Positions 24,262 through 31,878 of a stretch of DNA of 64,000 nt are shown in pieces. Numbering within the stretch: position 1 is the stretch's first letter; each line of letters begins with the position of its first letter. The DNA comes from Sellimonas catena (GTDB lineage: Bacteria; Bacillota; Clostridia; Lachnospirales; Lachnospiraceae). The notes below the pieces were generated by a model. The model worked only from the letters and a program-made list of their open reading frames with translations. It was not told the origin of the DNA and ran no database searches. The DNA lies in assembly GCF_045063725.1 (NCBI RefSeq), contig NZ_CP173695.1, one strand, 5' to 3'. The position numbers and the translations under genes are program-made.

Positions 24262-24918
24262 TTATTTTTTCCTGTTCCGCACAAGAAAGAGATGCTGCCA
24301 GAACAGATGCAGAAGAAACGCGCCGAAAACAATAACGGCAAGATAGCAGAGGATCCGGACCGGATTTGGAAATCCGCGGGTCAGATCCGAAATGATGACC
24401 TGGGACATCTGATAGTACGGACTAATATAGAACATATCGATGTCGTGCGTCCGTCCGATTGTAAGATTGATGACCGTGGCAGCACTACAGAGAACCGCAA
24501 ACAGGATGACAGAGGAGGAAAAGCCATGCCAGGTATGATCGCTGATGGCGGAAAGACCGCAGAAGATCCCCACGGCAATCAGGAGCAGATGCCACAGATA
24601 GGAATGGCACGTGAGCGCAGGAAGCGGGTAGTGCATTCCGCTCGTATCGAGAAAGGCTCCGATTCCGCTAAGAAGAGAAAAGTCCATTAAAAAGGTAAGA
24701 AAGATCCGGCGGAGGCGGGAAGCATGGACAACAGGAAGAAGCAAAAGCAGATACATCGGAACGGAGCAGAGCTGAAATGGAAAGTACCACCAGTTGTAGC
24801 TTCCGCCGCCGAGAACGAAAGTCAGAGTCCACTGTTTCCAGATCTCGCTTGCCGCCATCACAAGCCCTGTATAAAAAAGAAAGCGTTCCGAACGGTCCAA
24901 AGACCGGAGACCTCTCAT
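24262..24918 (-). CDS. YwaF-like (TIGR02206-type) integral membrane protein
   Basis: A 218-residue protein with about six membrane helices. Conserved-looking positions are NWWYFPFQLCSVPMYLLLL, HSYLWHLLLIAVGI and GRTHDIDMFYIS. This pattern (paired His and Gln in helices) fits the YwaF/TMEM164-like family of membrane proteins of unknown function. The ATG is chosen at 24918 because GGAGGAGGA lies about 10 nt upstream. It is a lone gene on the minus strand with a 14-bp palindrome in its leader. Function not predictable. Confidence 0.72.
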   Translation of the reverse strand: MRGLRSLDRSERFLFYTGLVMAASEIWKQWTLTFVLGGGSYNWWYFPFQLCSVPMYLLLLLPVVHASRLRRIFLTFLMDFSLLSGIGAFLDTSGMHYPLPALTCHSYLWHLLLIAVGIFCGLSAISDHTWHGFSSSVILFAVLCSAATVINLTIGRTHDIDMFYISPYYQMSQVIISDLTRGFPNPVRILCYLAVIVFGAFLLHLFWQHLFLVRNRKK

Positions 24919-24941
24919 ACAACATTCCTCCTCCCGTTTTC

Positions 24942-24975
24942 GTATGAATTCATACTGAAATAGTATAAGAATATT
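24942..24975 (-). promoter_or_regulatory. Palindromic operator and -10 upstream of the YwaF-like gene
   Basis: GTATGAATTCATAC (24942-24955) is a perfect 14-bp palindrome between a minus-strand TATACT (24967-24962) and the ribosome binding site. Its position just after the transcription start fits a repressor site; the regulator is unknown. Confidence 0.5.
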
Positions 24976-25015
24976 TTACCACAATATACAAAAAGAAGAG
25001 CAGGTGAAAAAATGG

Positions 25016-25043
25016 TTGACAGAAAAGATATAAGTATTATAAT
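25016..25043 (+). promoter_or_regulatory. Consensus promoter of the candidate structured RNA
   Basis: TTGACA (25016-25021), a 16-bp spacer and TATAAT (25038-25043). Transcription is expected near 25048-25050, at the first base of a 16-bp inverted repeat. Confidence 0.8.
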
Positions 25044-25047
25044 GAGG

Positions 25048-25178
25048 GTGCCTGATCAAAGAAGGATACGATAAAATAAAACAGGATCATCTGAGGATAC
25101 GCGGCCGCAGCTGCGGGATCAGAGAAGATGTCGGGTGCGCCCGGTTATTTGTAAGAGATAACCGGGCGCACTTTTTTT
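25048..25178 (+). ncRNA. Candidate structured small RNA or leader, family not recognised
   Basis: From a consensus promoter the predicted transcript is about 130 nt. It contains GGATACG twice (25063-25069 and 25095-25101), and a nested fold in which CATCT pairs with AGATG, CTGA with TCAG, and CCGCAGCTGCGG forms the apical palindrome. It ends in an outstanding intrinsic terminator (25135-25178). No protein-coding frame of useful length is present. I could not match it to cobalamin, TPP, SAM, T-box, guanidine, purine or c-di-GMP motifs. It could be a stand-alone sRNA or the leader of the 47-codon gene at 25334. Confidence 0.55.
25135..25178 (+). terminator. Strong intrinsic terminator of the candidate RNA
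   Basis: GTGCGCCCGGTTAT (25135-25148) and ATAACCGGGCGCAC (25158-25171) form a perfect 14-bp stem with a 9-nt loop, followed by seven T. Confidence 0.93.
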
Positions 25179-25317
25179 ATTTAACAGGAATCTTCGTTCC
25201 CTGTTAAATAAAAACGCTCCGCGGGATGCGCACTCGCGCAAAGCAGAAATTTGTTGCTAAAGCGACCGCGCTCGGCGCGAGAGTTCCGCAGGCGGAACTC
25301 TTTATTCTAACAGGAAA
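25176..25317. repeat. Hairpin-rich repeat-like segment
   Basis: TTTATTTAACAGG (25176-25188) pairs with CCTGTTAAATAAA (25200-25212). Then come CTCGCGC and GCGCGAG, and a second terminator-like hairpin GAGTTCC-GCAGGC-GGAACTC (25281-25300) followed by TTTATT. The segment begins and ends with near-identical TTTATTTAACAGGAA and TTTATTCTAACAGGAA, suggesting insertion or duplication. The style is of a dispersed intergenic element; no second copy is visible in this window. Confidence 0.6.
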
Positions 25318-25333
25318 GTGAGGACGAAATCAT

Positions 25334-25477
25334 ATGGAACAGTTACATAAAATCAAATTGCTGGAAGACCGTCTTAACCGGCTGGAATCAAACGACAGGG
25401 ACAATTTTTACATCTGCCGCAAGATCAAACGCAGAATTGCAAGACTTCGAGAGGAAATAAAAGGGGAAGGCGCTTAA
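25334..25477 (+). CDS. Small basic coiled-coil protein, 47 residues, family not recognised
   Basis: The frame encodes a protein beginning MEQLHKIKLLEDRLNRLES, with heptad-like Leu spacing, a central FYICRKIKRRIARL and a short charged end. GTGAGGA lies 7-8 nt before the ATG. It is very rich in Lys, Arg and Glu and has no membrane segment. Codon choice agrees with neighbouring genes. It sits between a terminator-like hairpin and the right copy of the 16-bp inverted repeat. A role with the upstream RNA is only a guess. Confidence 0.6.
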   Translation: MEQLHKIKLLEDRLNRLESNDRDNFYICRKIKRRIARLREEIKGEGA

Positions 25478-25572
25478 AAGCAGCGGTTCTTTGATCAGGC
25501 ACAGTCAGAAAAAAGCGGGCTGTCCGCAAAGGGAAAACAGAGGGCAGACAGGGGAGTAATGTAAAAACAGGG

Positions 25573-25613
25573 TTGACAACCGGGCATTTGTGTAATATAG
25601 TTTGATTATCAAA
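25573..25613 (+). promoter_or_regulatory. fab-cluster promoter with FabT-type operator
   Basis: TTGACA (25573-25578), a 17-bp spacer and TATAGT (25596-25601) overlap the perfect palindrome TTTGATTATCAAA (25601-25613). The streptococcal FabT box is ANTTTGATTATCAAANT-like, and a FabT-like MarR protein is encoded at the end of this same cluster. Binding here would block transcription start, giving feedback from acylated ACP. Confidence 0.88.
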
Positions 25614-25650
25614 GTATTTTAAGTTCAAAATAAAAGTTTGGAGAAAACAT

Positions 25651-26628
25651 ATGATAGGAAAAATATGCGGGACGGGATCTTATATCCCGCCTAAAATTTT
25701 GAGCAATAATGACCTGTCTGAGATGGTTGAGACGAATGACGAGTGGATCCGTGAACGGACCGGCGTGAGAAACCGCCACATCGCAGAGCATGAGACCGCC
25801 TCTTTCATGGCGGCGGAGGCGGCAAAGAGGGCACTGGAAAACGCCGGGGTCTCTCCGGAGGAGATCGATCTGATTCTTGTCGCATCTTCTTCGCCGGACG
25901 TAATCTTCCCGAGCGTAGCCTGTGAGGTGCAAAAAGAGATCCGGGCGGTGAATGCGGCGGGATATGACATGCAGGCAGCCTGCACGGGATTTGTCTTCGC
26001 ATACCAGAGCGCGCAGGCCTACATTGCGGCAGGATTTTACAAGACGATTCTGGCTATTGGAACTGAGACGCTGTCTTCTATGGTGGACTGGACTGACCGG
26101 GGTACCTGCATCCTGTTCGGTGACGGCGCAGGCGCGGCAGTGATCCGGGCAGCGGAAGGAACAGCATATCTTCCGGCAGCACATTCCGATGGATGCAGGG
26201 GAGACGCACTTGTCTGCAGGAGCAGATTTTCATCGGAGTTTGTGGAAGCGTTTAAGAAGACCGGAGAGACACCGAAGGATACTTACATCAGTATGGACGG
26301 AAGAGGCGTATTCCAGTTTGCAGTCAAGAGTGTTCCGCAGATTGTGACGGAGGTGCTTGACAAGGCAGGGCTTGGAACGGAGGATATCGACTGGTTCATC
26401 CTTCATCAGGCCAACAAAAGGATTGTGGAATCTGTTGCAAAACGCCTGAAGACAGACATCGGGAAATTTCCGATGAATCTGCAGGAGTACGGCAACACCT
26501 CATCCGCGAGCATTCCGATTCTCCTCGATGAGATGAACCGGGACGGACGGCTTGAAAAAGGGCAGAAAATCGTGATTGCAGGATTTGGAGCAGGACTCTC
26601 CTGGGGAGCATCCATTCTGGAATGGTAA
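25651..26628 (+). CDS. fabH: FabH, beta-ketoacyl-ACP synthase III
   Basis: A 325-residue condensing enzyme that joins acetyl- (or branched) acyl-CoA to malonyl-ACP, starting fatty-acid chains. The catalytic triad is visible: Cys111 in QAACTGFVFA, His252 in LHQANKRIV and Asn282 in EYGNTSSASIP. The GxGAG C-terminus (GFGAGLSWGASILEW) is complete. The ATG follows TTTGGAGAAAAC. It is first in a 12-gene cluster, 38 nt after the FabT-type operator. Confidence 0.97.
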   Translation: MIGKICGTGSYIPPKILSNNDLSEMVETNDEWIRERTGVRNRHIAEHETASFMAAEAAKRALENAGVSPEEIDLILVASSSPDVIFPSVACEVQKEIRAVNAAGYDMQAACTGFVFAYQSAQAYIAAGFYKTILAIGTETLSSMVDWTDRGTCILFGDGAGAAVIRAAEGTAYLPAAHSDGCRGDALVCRSRFSSEFVEAFKKTGETPKDTYISMDGRGVFQFAVKSVPQIVTEVLDKAGLGTEDIDWFILHQANKRIVESVAKRLKTDIGKFPMNLQEYGNTSSASIPILLDEMNRDGRLEKGQKIVIAGFGAGLSWGASILEW

Positions 26629-26708
26629 TACAGGTAATTACCGGCAAAGGCCGGATTACAATAGAAAACATGAAAAAAGAAAATGAAAAGTAAAAGGAGA
26701 CTACCACT

Positions 26709-26927
26709 ATGTTAGAAAAAGTAAAAGAAATCGTAGCAGAAAATCTTGGAGCAGACATCAATACACTGACAGAGGAGACATCTTTCAAAGATGATCTTGG
26801 AGCAGATTCTCTGGACCTGTTTGAAATGGTAATGGCACTGGAAGAAGAATACGGAAAAGAAATTCCTACAGAAGATCTGGAGCAGCTTACAACGATCGGT
26901 GAAGTAGTAGATTACTTAAGCAAATAA
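26709..26927 (+). CDS. acpP: Acyl carrier protein
   Basis: A 72-residue acidic carrier with the phosphopantetheine site Ser34 in GADSLDLFEMVMALEEEYG. It carries growing acyl chains through the FAS II enzymes. AAAAGGAGA lies 8 nt upstream. A stable stem-loop follows the gene (26941-26984), which may let more of this short message survive than of the longer downstream ones. Confidence 0.96.
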   Translation: MLEKVKEIVAENLGADINTLTEETSFKDDLGADSLDLFEMVMALEEEYGKEIPTEDLEQLTTIGEVVDYLSK

Positions 26928-26940
26928 TAACGCATCTTTA

Positions 26941-26984
26941 CTGCCATCCGGTCAGGTGCCTTTTTGGCGAAGGCCGGGTGGCAG
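26941..26984 (+). other. Intercistronic stem-loop between acpP and fabK
   Basis: CTGCCATCCGG (26941-26951) pairs with CCGGGTGGCAG (26974-26984), 11 bp with one G-U. No U-tract follows, so this looks like an RNA-stability or processing element rather than a terminator. Confidence 0.7.
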
Positions 26985-27024
26985 AAACATATTGCTGGAA
27001 AACAGATAAGGAAGGGATATTGGG

Positions 27025-27963
27025 ATGAAGACAGAAATTACAGAGATCCTGGGTATTGAATATCCGATCATTCAGGGCGGAATGGCCTGGGTGGCAGAAC
27101 ATAAACTTGCAGCGGCTGTATCCAATGCAGGCGGACTTGGATTGATCGGTGCGGCAAGCGCTCCGGCAGACTGGGTAAGAGATCAGGTTAGAAAAGCAAA
27201 AGAGCTGACTGACAAACCGTTTGGAGTGAACATCATGCTGATGAGCCCGTATGCCGACGACGTGGCAAAAGTCATCGTGGAAGAGGGCGTCAAAGTCGTG
27301 ACAACCGGTGCCGGAAGCCCGGAAAAATACATGAAAATGTGGAAGGAAGCAGGCGTAAAGGTCATCCCGGTTGTAGCAAGCGTGGCTCTGGCAAAGAGAA
27401 TGGAGCGCTGCGGAGCAGATGCCATCGTGGCAGAGGGAACAGAAGCAGGCGGACACATCGGTGAAAATACAACGATGGTTCTCGTGCCGCAGGTGGTTGA
27501 CGCAGTCAACATTCCGGTCATCGCAGCAGGAGGAATTGCAGACGGACGCGGCATGGCAGCGGCATTTATGCTTGGCGCAAGAGGAATGCAGCTTGGAACC
27601 GGATTTGTTGTTACAAAAGAATCCCAGGTTCATGAAAATTATAAAAACAGCATTATCAAGGCAAAAGACATTGATTCCCGTGTAACCGGACGTTCCACAG
27701 GACACCCGGTACGTGTACTCAGAAACCAGATGGCAAAAGAATACATCAAAAAAGAACAGGAAGGCGCGACATTTGAGGAACTGGAACAGATGACGCTGGG
27801 CGGCTTGAGAAGAGCAGTCGTAGACGGAGACGTCGTAACAGGAAGCGTGATGGCAGGACAGAGCGCGGCGATGTTCAAAGAAGTGCTGACCTGTAAAGAG
27901 TTTATCGAGAAGCTGGTAAGCGAGACAGATGCACTTATCAAAGGAGCGGGATTCTATGAGTAA
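27025..27963 (+). CDS. fabK: FabK, FMN-dependent enoyl-ACP reductase II
   Basis: A 312-residue TIM-barrel flavoprotein reducing trans-2-enoyl-ACP with NAD(P)H. Typical features are YPIIQGGMAWVAEHKLAAAVSNAGGLG at the N-terminus, TTGAGSP, AEGTEAGGHIGE (catalytic His region) and the phosphate-binding AAGGIADGRGMAAAFMLGA. FabK replaces FabI, which is not present in the window, so triclosan resistance at this step would be expected. The stop overlaps fabD by 8 nt. Confidence 0.95.
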   Translation: MKTEITEILGIEYPIIQGGMAWVAEHKLAAAVSNAGGLGLIGAASAPADWVRDQVRKAKELTDKPFGVNIMLMSPYADDVAKVIVEEGVKVVTTGAGSPEKYMKMWKEAGVKVIPVVASVALAKRMERCGADAIVAEGTEAGGHIGENTTMVLVPQVVDAVNIPVIAAGGIADGRGMAAAFMLGARGMQLGTGFVVTKESQVHENYKNSIIKAKDIDSRVTGRSTGHPVRVLRNQMAKEYIKKEQEGATFEELEQMTLGGLRRAVVDGDVVTGSVMAGQSAAMFKEVLTCKEFIEKLVSETDALIKGAGFYE

Positions 27964-28876
27964 GATAGCATTTATCTACCCTGGACAGGGAGCCCAGAAA
28001 GCAGGAATGGGCAAGGATTTTTATGAAAACAGCGAAAGCGCAAGAGCCGTATTTGACAGAGCATCCGAAATTCTGGATCTCGACATGAAGGAACTGTGCT
28101 TCGAGGAGAACGACAGACTGGATCTGACAGAGTACACGCAGGCGGCGCTTGTGACAACCTGTCTTGCCATGACAAAAGTGGTAAGCGAACACGGCATCAG
28201 GCCGGACGTCACAGCGGGATTAAGCCTTGGCGAATACTGCGCCATTGCTGTTGCGGGCGGCATGTCCGGGGAGGACGCAATCCGCACAGTGCGTAAAAGA
28301 GGAATTTTGATGCAGAATACAGTGCCGGCAGGTGAGGGAGCCATGGCGGCAGTTCTTGGAATGGAAGCATCAGCCATCGAAGAAGTGATTGAGGACATCG
28401 AAGGCGTAACGATCGCAAACTACAACTGTCCGGGACAGATTGTAATTACCGGAGTGACTGCCGGTGTGGAAGACGCATCGGAAAAGCTGAAAGCGGCAGG
28501 GGCAAAACGTGTTGTAATGCTCAATGTCAGCGGACCGTTCCACTCACCGCTTCTGAAAAGTGCAGGAGAAGAGCTGTTAAAAGAACTGGAAAACGTAGAA
28601 ATCCACAAGCTTGAGATTCCGTATGTGACCAATGTGACAGCGGAATATATACAAAACGAAGAAGAGATCAAAGGCCTTCTGGGACAGCAGGTATCCTCAT
28701 CTGTAAGATGGGAGCAGAGCATCCGGAAGATGATCGAGGAAGGTGTAGACACTTTCGTGGAAATCGGACCGGGAAAAACACTGGCCGGATTTATGAGAAA
28801 GATCAGCCGTGACGTTGCCATGTACAATATCGGAACATGGGAAGACGTGGAAAAAGTAGCAGAAGCGCTGAAATAA
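27956..28876 (+). CDS. fabD: FabD, malonyl-CoA:ACP transacylase
   Basis: A 306-residue acyltransferase that loads malonate onto ACP. It shows FIYPGQGAQKAGMGKDFY (oxyanion loop), the nucleophile serine in TAGLSLGEYCAIAVAGG, and the catalytic His in SGPFHSPLLKSA. The frame is open from 27929, but ATG 27956 (MSKIAFIYPGQG) is the family start and has AAGGAGCGGG about 7 nt upstream. It overlaps fabK by 8 nt. Confidence 0.96.
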   Translation: MSKIAFIYPGQGAQKAGMGKDFYENSESARAVFDRASEILDLDMKELCFEENDRLDLTEYTQAALVTTCLAMTKVVSEHGIRPDVTAGLSLGEYCAIAVAGGMSGEDAIRTVRKRGILMQNTVPAGEGAMAAVLGMEASAIEEVIEDIEGVTIANYNCPGQIVITGVTAGVEDASEKLKAAGAKRVVMLNVSGPFHSPLLKSAGEELLKELENVEIHKLEIPYVTNVTAEYIQNEEEIKGLLGQQVSSSVRWEQSIRKMIEEGVDTFVEIGPGKTLAGFMRKISRDVAMYNIGTWEDVEKVAEALK

Positions 28877-28926
28877 GATCAGATCCGAAGCGGTCTGAAA
28901 TTTGATATACGTAAGGAGTATAGAGT

Positions 28927-29661
28927 ATGACAGAGCAGAAAGTAGCAGTAGTGACAGGAGCATCAAGAGGCATTGGAAAGGCGATCGCGATGGAGCTTGC
29001 AAGAAGAGGGGCACTTGTGATTGTCAACTACAACGGCTCCAGAGAAAAAGCGGAAGAGGTGAAGGCACAGATCGAGGCGGAGGGAAATAAAGCCGAGATC
29101 AGACAGTGCAACGTAGCCGATTTTAAAGCCTGCGAGGAAATGTTCCAGGAGATTATCAGCACCTACGGACGGGTGGACATCCTGGTAAACAATGCAGGAA
29201 TCACAAGAGACGGACTTCTGATGAAGATGAGTGAAGAAGATTTTGATGCTGTTGTAGACACGAACTTAAAGGGAGCATTTAACTGTATCCGGTTTGCTTC
29301 CAGACAGATGCTCAAGCAGAGAAGCGGACGCATCATCAGCCTTTCCTCTGTCGTAGGGGTGTATGGAAATGCGGGACAGGCAAACTATGCTGCATCCAAG
29401 GCGGGAATCATCGGACTTACGAAAGCATGCGCAAAAGAGCTTGCTTCCCGCCACATCACGGTCAATGCCATCGCGCCGGGATTTATTGAGACAGAAATGA
29501 CGGAAGTATTGTCGGAGAAAGTGAAAGAAACAGCGAAAGCGCAGATTCCGTTCGGTACATTCGGACAGCCGGAAGACATCGCAAAGACAGCGGCGTTTCT
29601 GGCATCGGATGACGCACGGTATATCACCGGACAGGTCATCTGTGTAGACGGCGGAATGTAA
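28927..29661 (+). CDS. fabG: FabG, 3-oxoacyl-ACP reductase
   Basis: A 244-residue short-chain dehydrogenase reducing beta-ketoacyl-ACP with NADPH. The cofactor loop is TGASRGIGKAIA, with NNAG in DILVNNAGITRDGLLMKM. The catalytic Ser, Tyr and Lys are in SLSSVVGVYGNAGQANYAASKAG. The C-terminus YITGQVICVDGGM is complete. AAGGAG precedes the ATG. It sits fifth in the fab cluster. Confidence 0.96.
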   Translation: MTEQKVAVVTGASRGIGKAIAMELARRGALVIVNYNGSREKAEEVKAQIEAEGNKAEIRQCNVADFKACEEMFQEIISTYGRVDILVNNAGITRDGLLMKMSEEDFDAVVDTNLKGAFNCIRFASRQMLKQRSGRIISLSSVVGVYGNAGQANYAASKAGIIGLTKACAKELASRHITVNAIAPGFIETEMTEVLSEKVKETAKAQIPFGTFGQPEDIAKTAAFLASDDARYITGQVICVDGGM

Positions 29662-29683
29662 AAAGCGAAGAAGGAGACGAAAT

Positions 29684-30922
29684 ATGAAGAGAAGAGTAGT
29701 TGTAACAGGACTGGGAGCGATCACTCCGATCGGAAACAGCGTACCGGAATTCTGGGAAGGAGTCAAAGCGGGAAAAGTCGGAATCGGAGAGATTACGAAG
29801 TTTGACACTTCTGATTATAAAGTGAAGATTGCGGCCGAGGTTAAGAATTTCGAGCCGAAAAACTATATGGATTTTAAAGCGGCAAAGAGAATGGAAACAT
29901 TTTCGCAGTATGCGGTGGCTGCTGCGCTGGAAGCATGTAAAGATGCGGCCATCGATATGGAACAGGAAGATCCGTTCCGTGTCGGAGTCATTGTAGGGTC
30001 CGGAATCGGAAGCCTGCAGACTGTAGAAAGAGAATATACAAAGATTGTGGAAAAAGGACCAAACAGGGTACATCCGCTGATGGTGCCTCTGATGATCTCC
30101 AACATGGCGGCAGGAAATGTCTCCATTCAGCTTGGTGCAAGAGGAAAATGTACAAACGTTGTGACAGCATGTGCATCCGGAACCCATTGTATCGGAGATG
30201 CATTCCGTGCCATTCAGTACGGGGATGCGGAAGTGATGTTCGCAGGCGGTACGGAAAGCGCCATCTGTCCGACAGGTGTGGCAGGATTTACTGCTCTGAC
30301 CGCACTGACCACATCCAATGATCCGATGCGGGCATCCATTCCGTTTGACAAGGACAGAAGCGGATTCGTTCTCGGTGAGGGAGCCGGTATTGTTGTTCTG
30401 GAAGAGCTGGAGCACGCAAAAGCAAGGGGGGCAAAGATTTACGCAGAAGTGGTAGGATACGGTGCGACAGGCGATGCTTACCACATCACTTCCCCGATTG
30501 AAGACGGAAGCGGTGCGGCACGTGCCATGACAGATGCCATGAAAGAGGCAGGCGTAAAACCGGAGGATATAACTTATATCAACGCACACGGAACAAGTAC
30601 ACACCACAACGATCTGTTTGAGACAATCGCCATCAAATCCGCGCTCGGAGATGCGGCAAAAGATGTGGTTGTCAACTCTACCAAGTCCATGATCGGACAT
30701 CTGCTCGGAGCAGCAGGCGGAGTGGAGTTCGTAACGATCGTAAAATCCGTGGAAGAAGGATTTATCCACCAGACAGTGGGAACAGAAAATGTCGATGAAG
30801 AATGTGACTTAAACTATGCAGTCGGTGCACCGGTTGAGAAGGAAATCCGCTATGCCATGAGTAATTCTCTTGGATTTGGCGGACACAATGCGACCCTTCT
30901 GATCAAAAAATACGAAGAATAG
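29684..30922 (+). CDS. fabF: FabF, beta-ketoacyl-ACP synthase II
   Basis: A 412-residue elongating condensing enzyme. Catalytic residues are Cys163 in VVTACASGTHCIG, and the two histidines in YINAHGTSTHHND and MIGHLLGAAGGVE. The C-terminal NSLGFGGHNATLL completes the fold. It extends acyl-ACP by two carbons per cycle and helps set membrane lipid chain length. GAAGGAGAC lies before the ATG. Confidence 0.97.
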   Translation: MKRRVVVTGLGAITPIGNSVPEFWEGVKAGKVGIGEITKFDTSDYKVKIAAEVKNFEPKNYMDFKAAKRMETFSQYAVAAALEACKDAAIDMEQEDPFRVGVIVGSGIGSLQTVEREYTKIVEKGPNRVHPLMVPLMISNMAAGNVSIQLGARGKCTNVVTACASGTHCIGDAFRAIQYGDAEVMFAGGTESAICPTGVAGFTALTALTTSNDPMRASIPFDKDRSGFVLGEGAGIVVLEELEHAKARGAKIYAEVVGYGATGDAYHITSPIEDGSGAARAMTDAMKEAGVKPEDITYINAHGTSTHHNDLFETIAIKSALGDAAKDVVVNSTKSMIGHLLGAAGGVEFVTIVKSVEEGFIHQTVGTENVDEECDLNYAVGAPVEKEIRYAMSNSLGFGGHNATLLIKKYEE

Positions 30923-30934
30923 GAGAGTGTAGAC

Positions 30935-31399
30935 ATGGAGCTGGAACAGCTTTTAAAACTGATTAACACGGTTTCGGATTCAAAGCTTACAGAGTTCAAA
31001 TATGAGACAGAGAGTGTCTGTATCAAAATGGGAAAAGAAAGCAGTGTCAAGGTTGTTGCGGCTGACGCGCAGACGACAGCCCCGGCTGCGGTACAGGGAG
31101 CAGTGATTACCGCACAGGAAACGAAAGCGGCGATCGAAGCTTCTGAAGAACCGGATGTGCAGAAAGGCAAGGTTGTAACATCCCCGCTTGTCGGAACTTT
31201 CTATGCGGCACCGTCCGAGGATGCAGATCCGTATGTGAAGGTGGGCGACACGGTGAAGAAAGGGCAGGTCCTTGCCATCGTGGAAGCTATGAAACTGATG
31301 AATGAAATCGAAAGTGAATATGACGGAACAGTGGAGGAAATTCTTGTGGAAAACGCACAGGGCGTAGAATATGGACAGCCTCTGTTCCGGATCAGATAA
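30935..31399 (+). CDS. accB: AccB, biotin carboxyl carrier protein
   Basis: A 154-residue carrier of the acetyl-CoA carboxylase complex. The biotinylated lysine is Lys120 in AIVEAMKLMNEIESEYDG. Before it lie a mobile Ala/Thr/Glu-rich linker (about residues 35-75) and the N-terminal helix MELEQLLKLINTVSDS. It shuttles CO2 from AccC to AccDA. Located 12 nt after fabF. Confidence 0.95.
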   Translation: MELEQLLKLINTVSDSKLTEFKYETESVCIKMGKESSVKVVAADAQTTAPAAVQGAVITAQETKAAIEASEEPDVQKGKVVTSPLVGTFYAAPSEDADPYVKVGDTVKKGQVLAIVEAMKLMNEIESEYDGTVEEILVENAQGVEYGQPLFRIR

Positions 31400-31414
31400 T
31401 TGAGGTGAAACAGG

Positions 31415-31843
31415 ATGAAACATCTGGGAATTAAAGAGATCGAAGCAATTCTGCCGCACCGCCACCCGTTTCTTCTGGTAGATTATATCGAAGATTACGA
31501 ACCGGGTGAATTCGCGACAGGTTATAAATGTGTGACATTCCGGGAGGATTTCTTCCGGGGACATTTTCCGCAGGAACCGGTAATGCCGGGTGTTCTGACT
31601 GTAGAGGCTCTGGCGCAGGTCGGAGCGGTTGCGATCCTGAGCAAAGAAGAAAACAAAGGAAAGATCGCATACTTTGGCGGAATCAACAAATGTAAATTTA
31701 AAGGAAAAATTGTTCCGGGAGACAAAGTCAAACTGGAAACAAGGATCATCAAACAGAAAGGACCGGTTGGTGTCGGGGAAGCGATCGCAAGCGTGGACGG
31801 TAAAGTCGTTGTGAGCGCAGAACTGACCTTCATGGTCGGCTAG
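31415..31843 (+). CDS. fabZ: FabZ, 3-hydroxyacyl-ACP dehydratase
   Basis: A 142-residue hot-dog fold dehydratase. The catalytic His is in ILPHRHPFLLVDYI and the Glu in GHFPQEPVMPGVLTVEALAQVGA. It makes trans-2-enoyl-ACP for FabK. Some relatives also isomerise to the cis-3 form for unsaturated lipids (FabN-like), which cannot be judged from sequence here; no FabM or FabA is in the cluster. GAGGTGAAACAGG precedes the ATG. Confidence 0.95.
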   Translation: MKHLGIKEIEAILPHRHPFLLVDYIEDYEPGEFATGYKCVTFREDFFRGHFPQEPVMPGVLTVEALAQVGAVAILSKEENKGKIAYFGGINKCKFKGKIVPGDKVKLETRIIKQKGPVGVGEAIASVDGKVVVSAELTFMVG

Positions 31844-31878
31844 ATGAGAAAAAGATAAAAACGAGGTCGGAGGCAGAT

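Larger units (their letters stand above)
25048..25502. repeat. 455-bp unit bounded by 16-bp perfect inverted repeats
   Basis: GTGCCTGATCAAAGAA (25048-25063) has its exact reverse complement TTCTTTGATCAGGCAC at 25487-25502. The left copy lies at the predicted transcription start; the right copy lies 9 nt after the stop of the 47-codon gene. The repeats enclose the candidate RNA, a repeat-like hairpin segment and that gene. They could be ends of a small mobile unit or arms of a long-range RNA pairing. No target duplication was evident. Confidence 0.8.

Noticed and set aside
25048..25178. Assignment of the candidate RNA to T-box, TPP or cobalamin classes
   Set aside because: The invariant motifs (GGGTGGTACCGCG; CTGAGA with ACCTGA; GCCACTG) are not present in the required order.
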